From Epilithonimonas hominis (GTDB taxonomy: Bacteria; Bacteroidota; Bacteroidia; Flavobacteriales; Weeksellaceae), in the NCBI RefSeq assembly GCF_003730015.1, contig NZ_RJTU01000028.1, forward strand, positions 1 to 54,827: a DNA stretch of 54,827 bases, written 5' to 3'. Position 1 is the first letter of the stretch. Each line of letters begins with the position of its first letter. Below the pieces are notes generated by a model. It saw nothing but the letters and a program-made list of their open reading frames with translations. It was not told the origin of the DNA and made no database searches. Shown here piece after piece: positions 26,147 to 34,870 of this stretch. A program made the position numbers and the translations under genes.

Positions 26147-27712
26147 ATGCGTTTCAGATTATCATTTTTCCAAATATTATTGCTGGCAGTTTTTGTGGTT
26201 TCTTGTGCAACAAAAACTAAAAAATCAACTTCCAAATCAGATGTTAAAAAACCTGTTGTAAAGACAGAAGTTAAACTTCCGCCAAAACCAGTTGTCAAAT
26301 TGGATAACATTGATTTACCTGAAATCAAAAGAGAGTTCCGTGCAGTTTGGATTGCCTCAGTGGCGAATATCAATTGGCCTTCCCGAAACAATCTTTCCGC
26401 AGATCAACAAAAGCAGGAAGCTGTTCAGCTTTTGGATTTATTGGTAAGTTTGAATTTCAATGCGGTTATTCTACAAGTTCGTCCTTCGGCTGATGCGTTG
26501 TATAAAAGCCCTCACGAACCTTGGTCTTATTTTTTAACTGGACAAATTGGTGTTGCACCTTATCCAGAATATGATCCTTTGGAGTTTTGGATTGAAGAAT
26601 GTCATAAACGAGGTTTAGAATTCCATGCTTGGCTCAATCCGTTCCGTGCGCATCATTCCAATGGAGGTACCATTTCATCAGAATCTATGGTTAGAAAATC
26701 ACCAGAAAATGTGGTGAGACTGAAAAACGGAATGTATTGGTTTGATCCGGCTGATGACAGAACGCAAGAGCAGGCTTCAAAAGTGATAAAAGACATCATC
26801 TCAAGATACGATGTGGATGGAATTCACCTCGATGATTATTTTTATCCTTACGCCGAATATAACGGAGGAAAAGATTTTCCGGATTACAAAACTTGGTCAG
26901 CTTACCAAAACTCTGGCGGAACACTTTCCAGAGCAGATTGGAGAAGAGCAAATGTCAACAAATTCGTGAAGCGAATCTATGACGAAATCAAAATTCAAAA
27001 AAATGATGTAAAATTTGGAATCAGTCCGTTTGGAATTTGGAAACCCGGTTTTCCTTCTGGAATCAAAGGGTCTTCTCAGTACGATGAATTGTATGCTGAT
27101 GCCAAACTTTGGCTGAACCAAGGCTGGATCGATTATTTTACGCCACAACTTTATTGGCCGATTGACTCAGCAGGTCAAAGCTTTCCACTCTTGTTGCAAT
27201 GGTGGAACGATGAAAATATAAAAGGTCGCCATCTTTGGCCAGGTCTTAATACTGTTGCTATAAAATCTTCGAATCCTGTTTCAGAAATTGCAAGAGAAAT
27301 AGATGTTACAAGACAAATTGTAAAAAATAATACAGGCCAAGTGCATTGGAGCATAGCGGGAATCACTAAAAGTAAAGCAATGCAGGATGAACTGAAGCTA
27401 AACGTGTATAAAGATAAAGCCCTGATTCCTGAAACCAAATGGCTGTCTTCAAAAAATCTGCCGGAGTTGGATGTGACGTGGACACAACAGCAAGGTCACT
27501 TCTTACTGAATTGGAATAAACAATCTGAAGCATTATCGTACGTGCTATATCTGAAATATGGCAATACTTGGCAGACAGAAATTCTTGCTCCAGAGCTGTT
27601 GTCCAAAAAGGTTCCTTCAGAATCTAATGGAAAAAAATTATCAACATTCGTAATAAGATCTCTGAATAGATTAGGAAAACTGAATGATTATAAAGCTGTT
27701 GTCGTGAATTAA
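26147..27712 (+). CDS. GHL10/DUF187-type glycosyl hydrolase-like lipoprotein
   Basis: 521 aa. Lipoprotein signal peptide ending in the lipobox VVSC (Cys about 20), followed by a Lys-rich linker. A TIM-barrel glycoside-hydrolase-like domain (about 65-390) begins REFRAVWIASVANINWPS and includes LQVRPSADALYKS, GLEFHAWLNPFR, VDGIHLDDYFYPY and GISPFGIWKP. This order is typical of the GHL10 family, seen in enzymes acting on envelope glycans including peptidoglycan-derived strands. A C-terminal beta-rich domain of about 100 residues follows. The substrate is not established. The start is fixed by the promoter position. Confidence 0.9.
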   Translation: MRFRLSFFQILLLAVFVVSCATKTKKSTSKSDVKKPVVKTEVKLPPKPVVKLDNIDLPEIKREFRAVWIASVANINWPSRNNLSADQQKQEAVQLLDLLVSLNFNAVILQVRPSADALYKSPHEPWSYFLTGQIGVAPYPEYDPLEFWIEECHKRGLEFHAWLNPFRAHHSNGGTISSESMVRKSPENVVRLKNGMYWFDPADDRTQEQASKVIKDIISRYDVDGIHLDDYFYPYAEYNGGKDFPDYKTWSAYQNSGGTLSRADWRRANVNKFVKRIYDEIKIQKNDVKFGISPFGIWKPGFPSGIKGSSQYDELYADAKLWLNQGWIDYFTPQLYWPIDSAGQSFPLLLQWWNDENIKGRHLWPGLNTVAIKSSNPVSEIAREIDVTRQIVKNNTGQVHWSIAGITKSKAMQDELKLNVYKDKALIPETKWLSSKNLPELDVTWTQQQGHFLLNWNKQSEALSYVLYLKYGNTWQTEILAPELLSKKVPSESNGKKLSTFVIRSLNRLGKLNDYKAVVVN

Positions 27713-27778
27713 ATTAAACGTTCAATATTGTTTTATAATATTTTAAAATGTTTAAATTCGGAGAAATTATTTTCCGGC

Positions 27779-28882
27779 ATGAATATCAACAGAAGAGATT
27801 GGCTGAAAACCGCTTTTTTGGGAAGTGCAGCTTTGACACTTTCGCCATTAGAATTTTTGGCAAACGAAACTCCGAATTTCAATGAATTAAAAAACAGCAA
27901 CGAAACAATTCGGCTTTGCTTTAACGAAAATCCGTTTGGAACTTCGCCCAAAGCTTTGGAAGCAATGCAGAAAAGTCTGAGTCTATCCTCTAGGTATGAT
28001 TTCAAATTGGCTGATGTTTTGTGTGAGAAAATTGCTGGAAATAATAATGTCAAAAAAGAGAATATTTTGGTTTCTGCGGGTTCGTCTTTTCTTTTGGAAT
28101 TGATTACCAAATATGTGTCTCTGGACAAAGGTCACATCATTATTCCAGACCCATCATTCACGATATTCGCACCTATCGCTGAGTTTCTTGGAATGTCAAA
28201 ATCGGTGATTGAGCTGAACGATAAAAAGAAAATCGATTTGGAAAAGATGAAAAATTCTATCCAAAAAGACACGAAGCTCATCTACATTTGCAACCCGAAT
28301 AATCCAACAGGAGATTTGCTTTCAAGACTGGAAATTGAGAATTTTATCAAATCAATTCCAGACAACATTATCGTTTTGGTTGATGAAGCTTACATCGAAT
28401 TTACGACTCAGAAATCTCTCAGCGATTTGGTTGATGTCTATAAAAACCTGATTGTCACGAGAACATTTTCCAAACTTTATGGATTTGCAGGTGCAAGATT
28501 AGGTTACGCTATCGGAAACCCAAAATTAATTGTTGAATTGAAGAAACTACAAAGCTGGAGTGGTGCAGAAATAAGTGTTGTAACAATGGCTGGTGCAATT
28601 GCGGGAATGGATGATAAAGAGTTTATTTCTAAAGTTTTGGATAACAATCAAAAAGTGAAAGATTTTACGATTTCAGAATTTAATAAACGGGGAATTAAAA
28701 CCATTCCATCTTCTGCTAATTTTGTTTATTTCTCATTGGAAAATTACAAAAGCGATTACTTCAAAAAGTTGAAAGAAGCTAAAATTCTCGGCGGAAAAAC
28801 GTATGAAGAAAAAGGGAAGTGGACGCGGATTAGTTTGGGGACAATTGAAGAAATGCGAAAATACTTTGATGTGATTTCTTAA
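27779..28882 (+). CDS. Tat-exported PLP-dependent aminotransferase (HisC-like)
   Basis: 367 aa fold-type I aminotransferase most like histidinol-phosphate aminotransferases. The PLP-domain motifs are NPNNPTGDLL (near residue 177), DEAYIEF (near 203) and TFSKLYGFAGARLGYAIG with the Schiff-base Lys near 229. The N-terminus reads MNINRRDWLKTAFLGSAAL, a twin-arginine signal peptide followed by a hydrophobic core. The enzyme is therefore probably folded with PLP in the cytoplasm and exported. It is not in a his operon, so histidine biosynthesis is unlikely. ATG 27779 is chosen over upstream TTG 27728 because it starts the Tat signal. Confidence 0.87.
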   Translation: MNINRRDWLKTAFLGSAALTLSPLEFLANETPNFNELKNSNETIRLCFNENPFGTSPKALEAMQKSLSLSSRYDFKLADVLCEKIAGNNNVKKENILVSAGSSFLLELITKYVSLDKGHIIIPDPSFTIFAPIAEFLGMSKSVIELNDKKKIDLEKMKNSIQKDTKLIYICNPNNPTGDLLSRLEIENFIKSIPDNIIVLVDEAYIEFTTQKSLSDLVDVYKNLIVTRTFSKLYGFAGARLGYAIGNPKLIVELKKLQSWSGAEISVVTMAGAIAGMDDKEFISKVLDNNQKVKDFTISEFNKRGIKTIPSSANFVYFSLENYKSDYFKKLKEAKILGGKTYEEKGKWTRISLGTIEEMRKYFDVIS

Positions 28883-28886
28883 TCTG

Positions 28887-29759
28887 TCAAGCCAAAATAT
28901 TACTAAACTCCTTCCGATACTGAGACGGACTTTTCTGCGTATGTTCTTTAAAAGTTTTGTTGAAGTAACTGAAATTATTAAATCCGCTGTCAAAACAAAC
29001 CTCGGTAATACTCATTGGTTGTTCTGCCAGTAGTTTTAGAGAATGCGTGATTCGATATTCATTCACAAATTGAGTGAACGTTTTGTTTGTAATTTTCTTA
29101 AAATATCGGCAAAAAGAAGGAACTGTCATATTGGATAATTCGGCAACGGTTTCCAAAGTGATTTGCTCCTTAAAATGGTCTTTCACATAATTGAAAATCA
29201 CATTGATGCGGTCATTATCTTCTTTTTGCGTTTGCAAATAGTATTTTGAAGCATTTAGGATTTTATAATCTTGGGTTAGTGACATCTGATCCAGAACTTC
29301 AATCAGAAGAAGCAATTTGATCAGAGAATGTGATTCCGTCAATGCATCAATTTTGGGTTTCAAAGCTTTTTTAAAATCTTCCCCGAAAACAATTCCACTT
29401 TTTGCTTTTTTCAACAATGCAGAAATCCTGTTCATTTCTACAGCCTTCCAAAAATCCTGACCGAGAAATTCTTTTGAAAACTGAATCACCACTTCATATT
29501 CATTTTTTGTGTTCTCATTCGTCATTCCACAATGCGGAAGATTACTTCCGATAAGAATCAGATCGCCATCAGTAAAATAAGAAATATTACTGCCTATTTG
29601 TCTTTTACCAGAACCTTTGTGAACAAATATAAGCTCAATTTCCGGATGATAATGCCAGAAATTGGACTTTATATTTTCATCACGATGATATTTGAGACAT
29701 GTAAAACTGCTTCCCACATCAGGACTAACAGATTCTAAAACTGGATTATAATGTTTCAT
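28887..29759 (-). CDS. AraC family transcriptional regulator
   Basis: 290 aa. N-terminal cupin-like sensing domain (about 20-150, WHYHPEIELIFVHKGSGKR and GDLILIGSNLPH). C-terminal double helix-turn-helix AraC DNA-binding domain (about 190-287) carries SMTEVCFDSGFNNFSYFNKTF-type sequence. The ligand and targets are unknown. It is convergent with the aminotransferase (stops four bases apart) and divergent from the secreted protein at 29925, which is a plausible target. The -7 motif lies four bases upstream of its ATG. Confidence 0.92.
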   Translation of the reverse strand: MKHYNPVLESVSPDVGSSFTCLKYHRDENIKSNFWHYHPEIELIFVHKGSGKRQIGSNISYFTDGDLILIGSNLPHCGMTNENTKNEYEVVIQFSKEFLGQDFWKAVEMNRISALLKKAKSGIVFGEDFKKALKPKIDALTESHSLIKLLLLIEVLDQMSLTQDYKILNASKYYLQTQKEDNDRINVIFNYVKDHFKEQITLETVAELSNMTVPSFCRYFKKITNKTFTQFVNEYRITHSLKLLAEQPMSITEVCFDSGFNNFSYFNKTFKEHTQKSPSQYRKEFSNILA

Positions 29760-29763
29760 TGCA

Positions 29764-29771
29764 CAAAGATA
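29764..29771 (-). promoter_or_regulatory. -7 promoter element for the AraC regulator
   Basis: Coding-strand TATCTTTG, exact TAnnTTTG, four bases before the start codon. Leaderless mRNA predicted. Confidence 0.55.
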
Positions 29772-29886
29772 AGATAATATAAATATATGTTTTATATTGT
29801 CTTAAATACTAAATTAATATTTAGTTAATGTTAAAATAGTATATACTTCTGAAAATTGAATGGTATTATAAGAGTTTAATCCTCTA

Positions 29887-29894
29887 TAGATTTG
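29887..29894 (+). promoter_or_regulatory. -7 promoter element for the secreted protein
   Basis: TAGATTTG, exact TAnnTTTG, 30 bases before the ATG at 29925. No matching TTG at the standard spacing. Confidence 0.45.
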
Positions 29895-29924
29895 CTTCAT
29901 CATTAATCAAGTAAATCAATTATT

Positions 29925-30521
29925 ATGAAAAATATATTAAAGTTAAGTCTAATTGTGGGTGCATTATTTTTCACAATTAACATCTCAGCAAAAGATAGAG
30001 TCTTTTCAATATCGTTAGTGGACGTCAGTTCCAAAGTTTTAAAGTTTGAGGTTGTGAATGCGGAGAATGTCTCTCTTTATTTTTATAACGATAGAAAAGA
30101 TGAAATCTACTCAGAAAATCTTGGCAACAGAGCTATTGTTGAGAAAACCTATGATCTTTCTACCCTTTCCACAGGCGAATATTTTCTGGTAGCTGAATCG
30201 GAATTCAAAATAGAAAAATATAGAGTGACCATTGATAAAGATGGAAATGTGAAAGCAGAAAAAACCCCTGTACTGGCATTAAATAAACCTGAATATACGA
30301 TTGAAAACAACATAGTAAAACTATATATGAACAATGTTGAAAACGGCGTCAATGTTTCCATTTCAGATTTAGCTAACAATGAATATTACAACCAAACTGT
30401 TAATACAAAAAATGGTGAGATCAATCTTAAATTTGATTTCAATGCCAATAATTCTGCTGCCTATGTTATCAGCGTAACAAAAGACGGCGCTGTGTTTAAC
30501 AGACTGATTACTTTGAAATAG
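29925..30521 (+). CDS. Secreted protein of unknown function
   Basis: 198 aa with a clear signal peptide (residues 1-22, ends NISA/KD). The rest is predicted mostly beta-strand with two similar halves: each has a strand-rich stretch ending in a GEYFLVAES or AAYVISVTKDG-like segment. This suggests two Ig-like sandwiches. No C-terminal sorting signal with PNP motif. Its own promoter and terminator make it a single-gene unit, divergent from an AraC regulator. Confidence 0.72.
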   Translation: MKNILKLSLIVGALFFTINISAKDRVFSISLVDVSSKVLKFEVVNAENVSLYFYNDRKDEIYSENLGNRAIVEKTYDLSTLSTGEYFLVAESEFKIEKYRVTIDKDGNVKAEKTPVLALNKPEYTIENNIVKLYMNNVENGVNVSISDLANNEYYNQTVNTKNGEINLKFDFNANNSAAYVISVTKDGAVFNRLITLK

Positions 30522-30553
30522 TTTCTCTAAACTAAGGTTATATATTATTTTCT

Positions 30554-30584
30554 AAAAGCTTCACATTGTGTGAAGCTTTTTTTG
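30554..30584 (+). terminator. Terminator after the secreted protein gene
   Basis: Twelve-base stem AAAAGCTTCACA / TGTGAAGCTTTT, three-base loop, T run. Confidence 0.92.
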
Positions 30585-30606
30585 ATTATTACAATTTAAT
30601 TAAAAT

Positions 30607-30635
30607 AAAAAAATCCCAATATCAAATTGGGATTT
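30607..30635 (-). terminator. Terminator after the pyruvate oxidase gene
   Basis: Ten-base stem AAATCCCAAT / ATTGGGATTT with five-base loop and an A run on its left (U tract for leftward transcripts). Confidence 0.88.
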
Positions 30636-30641
30636 GTGAGA

Positions 30642-32378
30642 TTATAAAACTTCTTTGATATGCTTATAATTGCTTGTGATAGTATCCGCAACTTCTTTGA
30701 AGTTACCATCCAGCATCATTTTTGTCATCGCAACGCCCATACCTTTCATCTGTTCCCAGCCAACTTTTGGTGGCATTGCCAGAGCATTTGGATCGGTAAA
30801 AATATTGACCAAAACTGGACCATCAATTGCTAATGCATCTTGAATTGATGTTTCTACTTTTTCCGGATCTGTAACATTGATGCCATTGATGCCGAAAGCT
30901 TGAGCCAATAACCCAAAATCTGGATTAACCACATCAGTTTCGTTATCAGGAATACCGTTAACTTCCATTTCTAATTTTACCATTCCCAAAGATCTGTTGT
31001 TCAATACAATAATCTTGATGGGAAGATTATATTGTTTGATGGTCGCGATATCTCCCAACAACATAGAAAGTCCGCCATCACCACAAAGTGCAATCACCTG
31101 CTTATCCGGATGGGACAGCTGAGCACCAATAGCCATTGGCATTGCATTGGCCATAGTGCCGTGATTGAAAGATCCTAAGAGTTTTCTCTCTCTAGTAGCT
31201 TCTAGATATCTAGCACCCCAGACACAGCACATTCCTGTATCGACTGTGAAAATGGTATCTTTATTAGCCTTTTGATTGATTGTTTCCGCTACGAATTCGG
31301 GTGAGATATGGTTTTCTTTGCCTTTATCCTCAACATAAGATCTAAGATTTTTTTTTACTTTTTGATAGAAGTCTAGTTGCTTGTCAAGAAAATCTTGATT
31401 ATCATTGATTTTAATTAAAAGTAGAAGATTAATTAAAGAATCCTTTATTTTTCCAGCAAATCCTCTTGTCAATTGGGCTCGTCTTCCTAAACGCTCTGGC
31501 TTATCATCTATTTGAATAATTACTTTATCAGTAGGCATAAATTTTACATAAGGAAAATCGGTACCTAAAAGTAAAACAATATCAGCTTCGTGCATCGCTT
31601 TGAAGGCGGAAGGTAAACCCAAAAGTCCAGTCATTCCAACCTCATAAGAATTATTATATTGAATACCCATTTTTCCACGGAAAAAATATCCTATTGGTGC
31701 TTTCAGTTTTTCTGCTAAAGCAACAACTTCTGTGTGAGCTTCGGAAGCTCCTATTCCACAATAGATTGCTACTTTTTTTCCTGAATTAAGCTGATTTGCG
31801 ATCCAGTTTATTTCTTCTTCTGAAGGAATGATTCTAGGATTTGTCTTGAATACGAGATCAGAACTAATGTTTTTTTCACATTTAGCCTCAAAAAGATCAC
31901 CCGGAACACCTAAAACCGAAATGCCTTTTTGTGATATGGCGTGTTGAAAAGCAGCTTGTAACATTCTTGGAGCTTGTTCTGGTGTATTGGCTACCTGATT
32001 GTAAACAGAGCAGTCATCAAACAATTTGATGGTATTAGTTTCCTGAAAATAAGATGTACCAAACTCAGAACTCTCGCAAGTTGATGCTATGGCAAGAACT
32101 GGAACATTTCCTCTATTAGCTTCGTACAAACCATTAATCAGATGAACGTGTCCTGGACCAGAACTTCCTGCGCAGACCGCCAAACCATCTAGCTCAGCTT
32201 CGGCAGCCGCCGCAAAAGCACCGACTTCCTCATGTCTTACGTGGATCCATTGGATAGAACCTTCACGTTTTATAGCATCATTTAAAAAATTAAGGCTGTC
32301 TCCAGTGACAGCATATATACGTTTAATCCCTGCTTTTACAAGAATCTCTACAAATTGTTCGGCAATATTTTTTGACAT
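30642..32378 (-). CDS. poxB: Thiamine diphosphate-dependent pyruvate oxidase (PoxB-like)
   Basis: 578 aa ThDP enzyme, close in length to E. coli PoxB, which oxidatively decarboxylates pyruvate to acetate and CO2 with quinone as acceptor. Visible features are the ThDP-activating Glu in HVRHEEVGAFAAAAEAEL (about 50), the central FAD/Rossmann domain (about 190-330) and the ThDP-Mg motif starting GDGGLSMLLGDI (near 430) and ending in NN. Alternatives within the family (acetolactate synthase, sulfoacetaldehyde acetyltransferase) are less likely, as the start AEQFVEILVKAGIKRIYAVTGDSLN is PoxB-like. Single-gene unit. Confidence 0.88.
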   Translation of the reverse strand: MSKNIAEQFVEILVKAGIKRIYAVTGDSLNFLNDAIKREGSIQWIHVRHEEVGAFAAAAEAELDGLAVCAGSSGPGHVHLINGLYEANRGNVPVLAIASTCESSEFGTSYFQETNTIKLFDDCSVYNQVANTPEQAPRMLQAAFQHAISQKGISVLGVPGDLFEAKCEKNISSDLVFKTNPRIIPSEEEINWIANQLNSGKKVAIYCGIGASEAHTEVVALAEKLKAPIGYFFRGKMGIQYNNSYEVGMTGLLGLPSAFKAMHEADIVLLLGTDFPYVKFMPTDKVIIQIDDKPERLGRRAQLTRGFAGKIKDSLINLLLLIKINDNQDFLDKQLDFYQKVKKNLRSYVEDKGKENHISPEFVAETINQKANKDTIFTVDTGMCCVWGARYLEATRERKLLGSFNHGTMANAMPMAIGAQLSHPDKQVIALCGDGGLSMLLGDIATIKQYNLPIKIIVLNNRSLGMVKLEMEVNGIPDNETDVVNPDFGLLAQAFGINGINVTDPEKVETSIQDALAIDGPVLVNIFTDPNALAMPPKVGWEQMKGMGVAMTKMMLDGNFKEVADTITSNYKHIKEVL

Positions 32379-32461
32379 AGTATTATGAATTTTACAACAT
32401 CAAAATTTACAAAAAATATTCCAAGCAAATGTTTATTAATAATAAGTAAATGTTAAAGAAA

Positions 32462-33460
32462 TCAGTGAAAATGTTTTGGAAATGCTTCTTGCGGAGTTTG
32501 TTTCAGAATATTGAGCATAAACCAAGATTTAAGAAAACCGTAACCGTATGAAAACATTTGGATGTAAGTAGAAATTATCGCCATTCCGGCAATGCTGATA
32601 TTTTTTGTAACAATCAAAGCGTGCAAGAAAACTAGAAATGTATAAAGTCCATACAAAGCAAGAATCAACCCATTTTCCCAAACGAAATAATGAATAACTC
32701 CAACCAGATAACCCAACAGAAAAAGGCTCGGAAACCAAAACGTAGGTTTCACATATTTTGGATGTCTTTGATTAAGGATTGGTCTTGCACAACCGAATTG
32801 ATACACTTGTTTTGAGAATTTGCCAAAGTCAGTTCGACGTTTGTGATAAACGCCAATATTATCGTAGAATAAAGTGGTGTAGCCATTTTCCCAAAACGTC
32901 ATTGATAAATCTGGGTCTTCGCCAATTCTCATTTCAGAAAACCCACCAATGCTCAAAAATTTTTCCTTATTCACGCCCATATTGAAACTTCTTGGCTGAA
33001 ATTTCGTCACGGCTTTTTTGTTTCCGCGGATTCCGCCAGTTGTGAAAACTGAAGTCATAGAATAAGAAATGGCTTTCTGCATCAGATTGAAACCTCTGTG
33101 CGCTTTGTCTGCACCTCCAAACGCATCACAAGGATTCTCAATAATGTTTTTCTTGATATTTTCAATGTAATCTGTTTCTACAATCACGTCAGAATCTACA
33201 AAAATCAACCATTCATTTTTCGCTCTTTTTGCACCATAATTTCTACTCAGTCCAGGCCCGGAATTCTCTTTCCTAAAAAACTGAATATCCAATTGTTCTT
33301 GAAATAATTCAACCGTTGGGAGAAGTGCTATTTTGGAACCATCATCTACAATGATGACTTCGAAGTTTTTATCTGTCTGATGAGAAAGAGAATTCAGAAG
33401 CTCGAATAATTCGTCTTTTCTATTGAAGATAGCGATGATGATGGAGATTGTTGGATTCAA
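32462..33460 (-). CDS. Glycosyltransferase family 2 protein
   Basis: 332 aa. GT-A fold: NPTISIIIAIFNRKDEL start, nucleotide-binding VDDGSK (near residue 40), metal-binding DSDV (near 92) and the acceptor-side EDPDLSMTFWENG (near 182). Two to three membrane helices at the C-terminus (about 240-310) anchor it in the inner membrane. It transfers a sugar in surface polysaccharide or lipid glycosylation, but no glycan cluster surrounds it. It is downstream of, and probably co-transcribed with, the RNA methyltransferase and a 37-codon ORF. Confidence 0.88.
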   Translation of the reverse strand: MNPTISIIIAIFNRKDELFELLNSLSHQTDKNFEVIIVDDGSKIALLPTVELFQEQLDIQFFRKENSGPGLSRNYGAKRAKNEWLIFVDSDVIVETDYIENIKKNIIENPCDAFGGADKAHRGFNLMQKAISYSMTSVFTTGGIRGNKKAVTKFQPRSFNMGVNKEKFLSIGGFSEMRIGEDPDLSMTFWENGYTTLFYDNIGVYHKRRTDFGKFSKQVYQFGCARPILNQRHPKYVKPTFWFPSLFLLGYLVGVIHYFVWENGLILALYGLYTFLVFLHALIVTKNISIAGMAIISTYIQMFSYGYGFLKSWFMLNILKQTPQEAFPKHFH

Positions 33461-33476
33461 TTTTATAATTTAATAT

Positions 33477-33590
33477 TTATTTCAAATTTTTGAAATGTTG
33501 TTTCGCTTCTTTATCATTTTTCTTTTTTCCATTTCCATTTGAAAAAAGATTGAAAAATTCAAAAATTAATTCGATGAGATTACCGATCAT
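33477..33590 (-). CDS. Small ORF (37 aa) coupled to the RNA methyltransferase
   Basis: The ATG at 33590 overlaps the methyltransferase stop codon as ATGA, the arrangement used for translational coupling. The product begins MIGNLIELIFEFFNLF, a short amphipathic/hydrophobic helix, followed by a Lys/Asn-rich polar tail (NGNGKKKNDKEAKQHF). The ORF ends 17 bases before the glycosyltransferase start, filling the gap precisely. No family recognised. Coding status is inferred from position and composition only. Confidence 0.5.
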   Translation of the reverse strand: MIGNLIELIFEFFNLFSNGNGKKKNDKEAKQHFKNLK

Positions 33591-34747
33591 TCTTTAATTT
33601 TATGAAGTTTCTTTGTCCCGTCATACATTTCATACTGCAAAAATCTCGTCTCCAATTTCCCATTGAAAAGCTTGATTTTTCTTGAAGGTCTCAATCCAAT
33701 TTTCTTCGGAGCGTCCAAGTCTGCAGAAATCAACCAAGCCAAAGTATTTGGATAATTTTGTTTGAAAGTATCTCCGATTTTCTTGTAGAAATCATCATCA
33801 TTGATAGAAATTCTCTCATCATAAGGCGGATTGAACACTATTAATAAAGGGAACATATCTTTTTCTGAATCAAAGAAATTTTGTTTTCTTACTTCGATGA
33901 TATCTTCCATTTCTGCTGATTCAATATTCGCTCTTGCTGCATCCAAGGCGCTATAATCAATATCGTAACCAACGATCTTTCCGGTGAATTCCTTCACACG
34001 GTTCAGTCGTACTTCTTTTATGGTTTTGAATAATTCAGAATCATAGTTTTTCCAATTCTGAAAAGCAAAATTCCTTCTGAAAGTCTGTGCTGGCAAATCC
34101 ATTGCAATCATCGCCGCTTCTATCAATAACGTTCCGGAACCACACATTGGGTCTAGGAAATTACCTTTTCCGTCCCAACCAGCAAGTTGCAACATTCCGC
34201 TAGCCAAAACTTCATTAATTGGCGCAACCGTTTGTTCCTTTCTGTAACCACGTTTGAAAAGTGGGTCTCCAGAACTGTCAAGAGAAATCGAAACCAATTC
34301 TCTGTCAATATGAAGATGGAATTTGATATCCGGATTGTCTTTACTAATGTTCAGTCTTACCTTATGTTTTTCCTGGAAATAATCAACAATGGCGTCTTTC
34401 ATTTTCAAAGTCATAAACTGCGAGTGACTGAATCTCTCAGAGTTCACAGTCGCATCTATCGCAAAAGTTTGATTCGGCTCCAAAAATTGGTCCCATTCAA
34501 ACTTGTATAATTTATCGTAATATTTGGTCTCGTTAAAAGCTTTGAACTCCATTATAGGAACCAAAATCTTAAGAGCGGTTCTGCAAGAATAATTGAGTTT
34601 GTAAAGAAAACCAAGGTCGCCTTCACAAGTTACGGCGCGGTTTTTAACTTCCACTTTTTTACCTCCTAATTTCTTAACTTCTTCAGCCAAAACCTGTTCT
34701 AGACCAAAGAAAGTTTTGATTTGTATTTGCAGATTATCTGTATTCAT
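33587..34747 (-). CDS. THUMP domain RNA guanine-N2 methyltransferase (RlmL/RlmK-like)
   Basis: 386 aa. N-terminal ferredoxin-like plus THUMP domain (about 5-160; FGLEQVLAEEVKKLGGKKVEVKNR) for RNA binding, then a Rossmann methyltransferase. SAM-site motif is FLDPMCGSGTLLIEAA (near residue 197) and the catalytic N-methylation motif is NPPYDERIS (near 308). The single methylase domain matches the RlmL N-terminal half, the bacterial enzyme that makes m2G in 23S rRNA. The exact target is inferred. The -7 motif is four bases before the ATG. Confidence 0.92.
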   Translation of the reverse strand: MNTDNLQIQIKTFFGLEQVLAEEVKKLGGKKVEVKNRAVTCEGDLGFLYKLNYSCRTALKILVPIMEFKAFNETKYYDKLYKFEWDQFLEPNQTFAIDATVNSERFSHSQFMTLKMKDAIVDYFQEKHKVRLNISKDNPDIKFHLHIDRELVSISLDSSGDPLFKRGYRKEQTVAPINEVLASGMLQLAGWDGKGNFLDPMCGSGTLLIEAAMIAMDLPAQTFRRNFAFQNWKNYDSELFKTIKEVRLNRVKEFTGKIVGYDIDYSALDAARANIESAEMEDIIEVRKQNFFDSEKDMFPLLIVFNPPYDERISINDDDFYKKIGDTFKQNYPNTLAWLISADLDAPKKIGLRPSRKIKLFNGKLETRFLQYEMYDGTKKLHKIKE

Positions 34748-34751
34748 AGCG

Positions 34752-34759
34752 CAAAAATA
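34752..34759 (-). promoter_or_regulatory. -7 promoter element for the RlmL-like gene
   Basis: Coding-strand TATTTTTG, four bases before the start codon at 34747. Leaderless mRNA predicted. Confidence 0.6.
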
Positions 34760-34768
34760 TGGATTTTA

Positions 34769-34827
34769 GTTGATGGTTGTTGGTTTATAGTTGATAGAAA
34801 TTATTATAACTTATAAAAACCATCAAC
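34769..34827. repeat. Inverted repeat between divergent promoters
   Basis: Perfect ten-base arms GTTGATGGTT (34769-34778) and AACCATCAAC (34818-34827), with further related words (TAGTTGATAG, CAACTATCC) around them up to 34853. It fills the space between the two divergent -7 elements. Confidence 0.65.
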
Positions 34828-34858
34828 AAACAACTATCCACTGTCCACCAAAAATCAC

Positions 34859-34866
34859 TATTTTTG
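34859..34866 (+). promoter_or_regulatory. -7 promoter element for the 34871 methyltransferase
   Basis: TATTTTTG four bases before the ATG. Leaderless mRNA predicted. Confidence 0.6.
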
Positions 34867-34870
34867 CAGG

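Noticed and set aside
28887-28993. Frame overlap between the aminotransferase and the AraC regulator as a gene fusion or shared coding
   Set aside because: The stops of the two convergent genes are four bases apart; the longer overlaps are only shadow frames.
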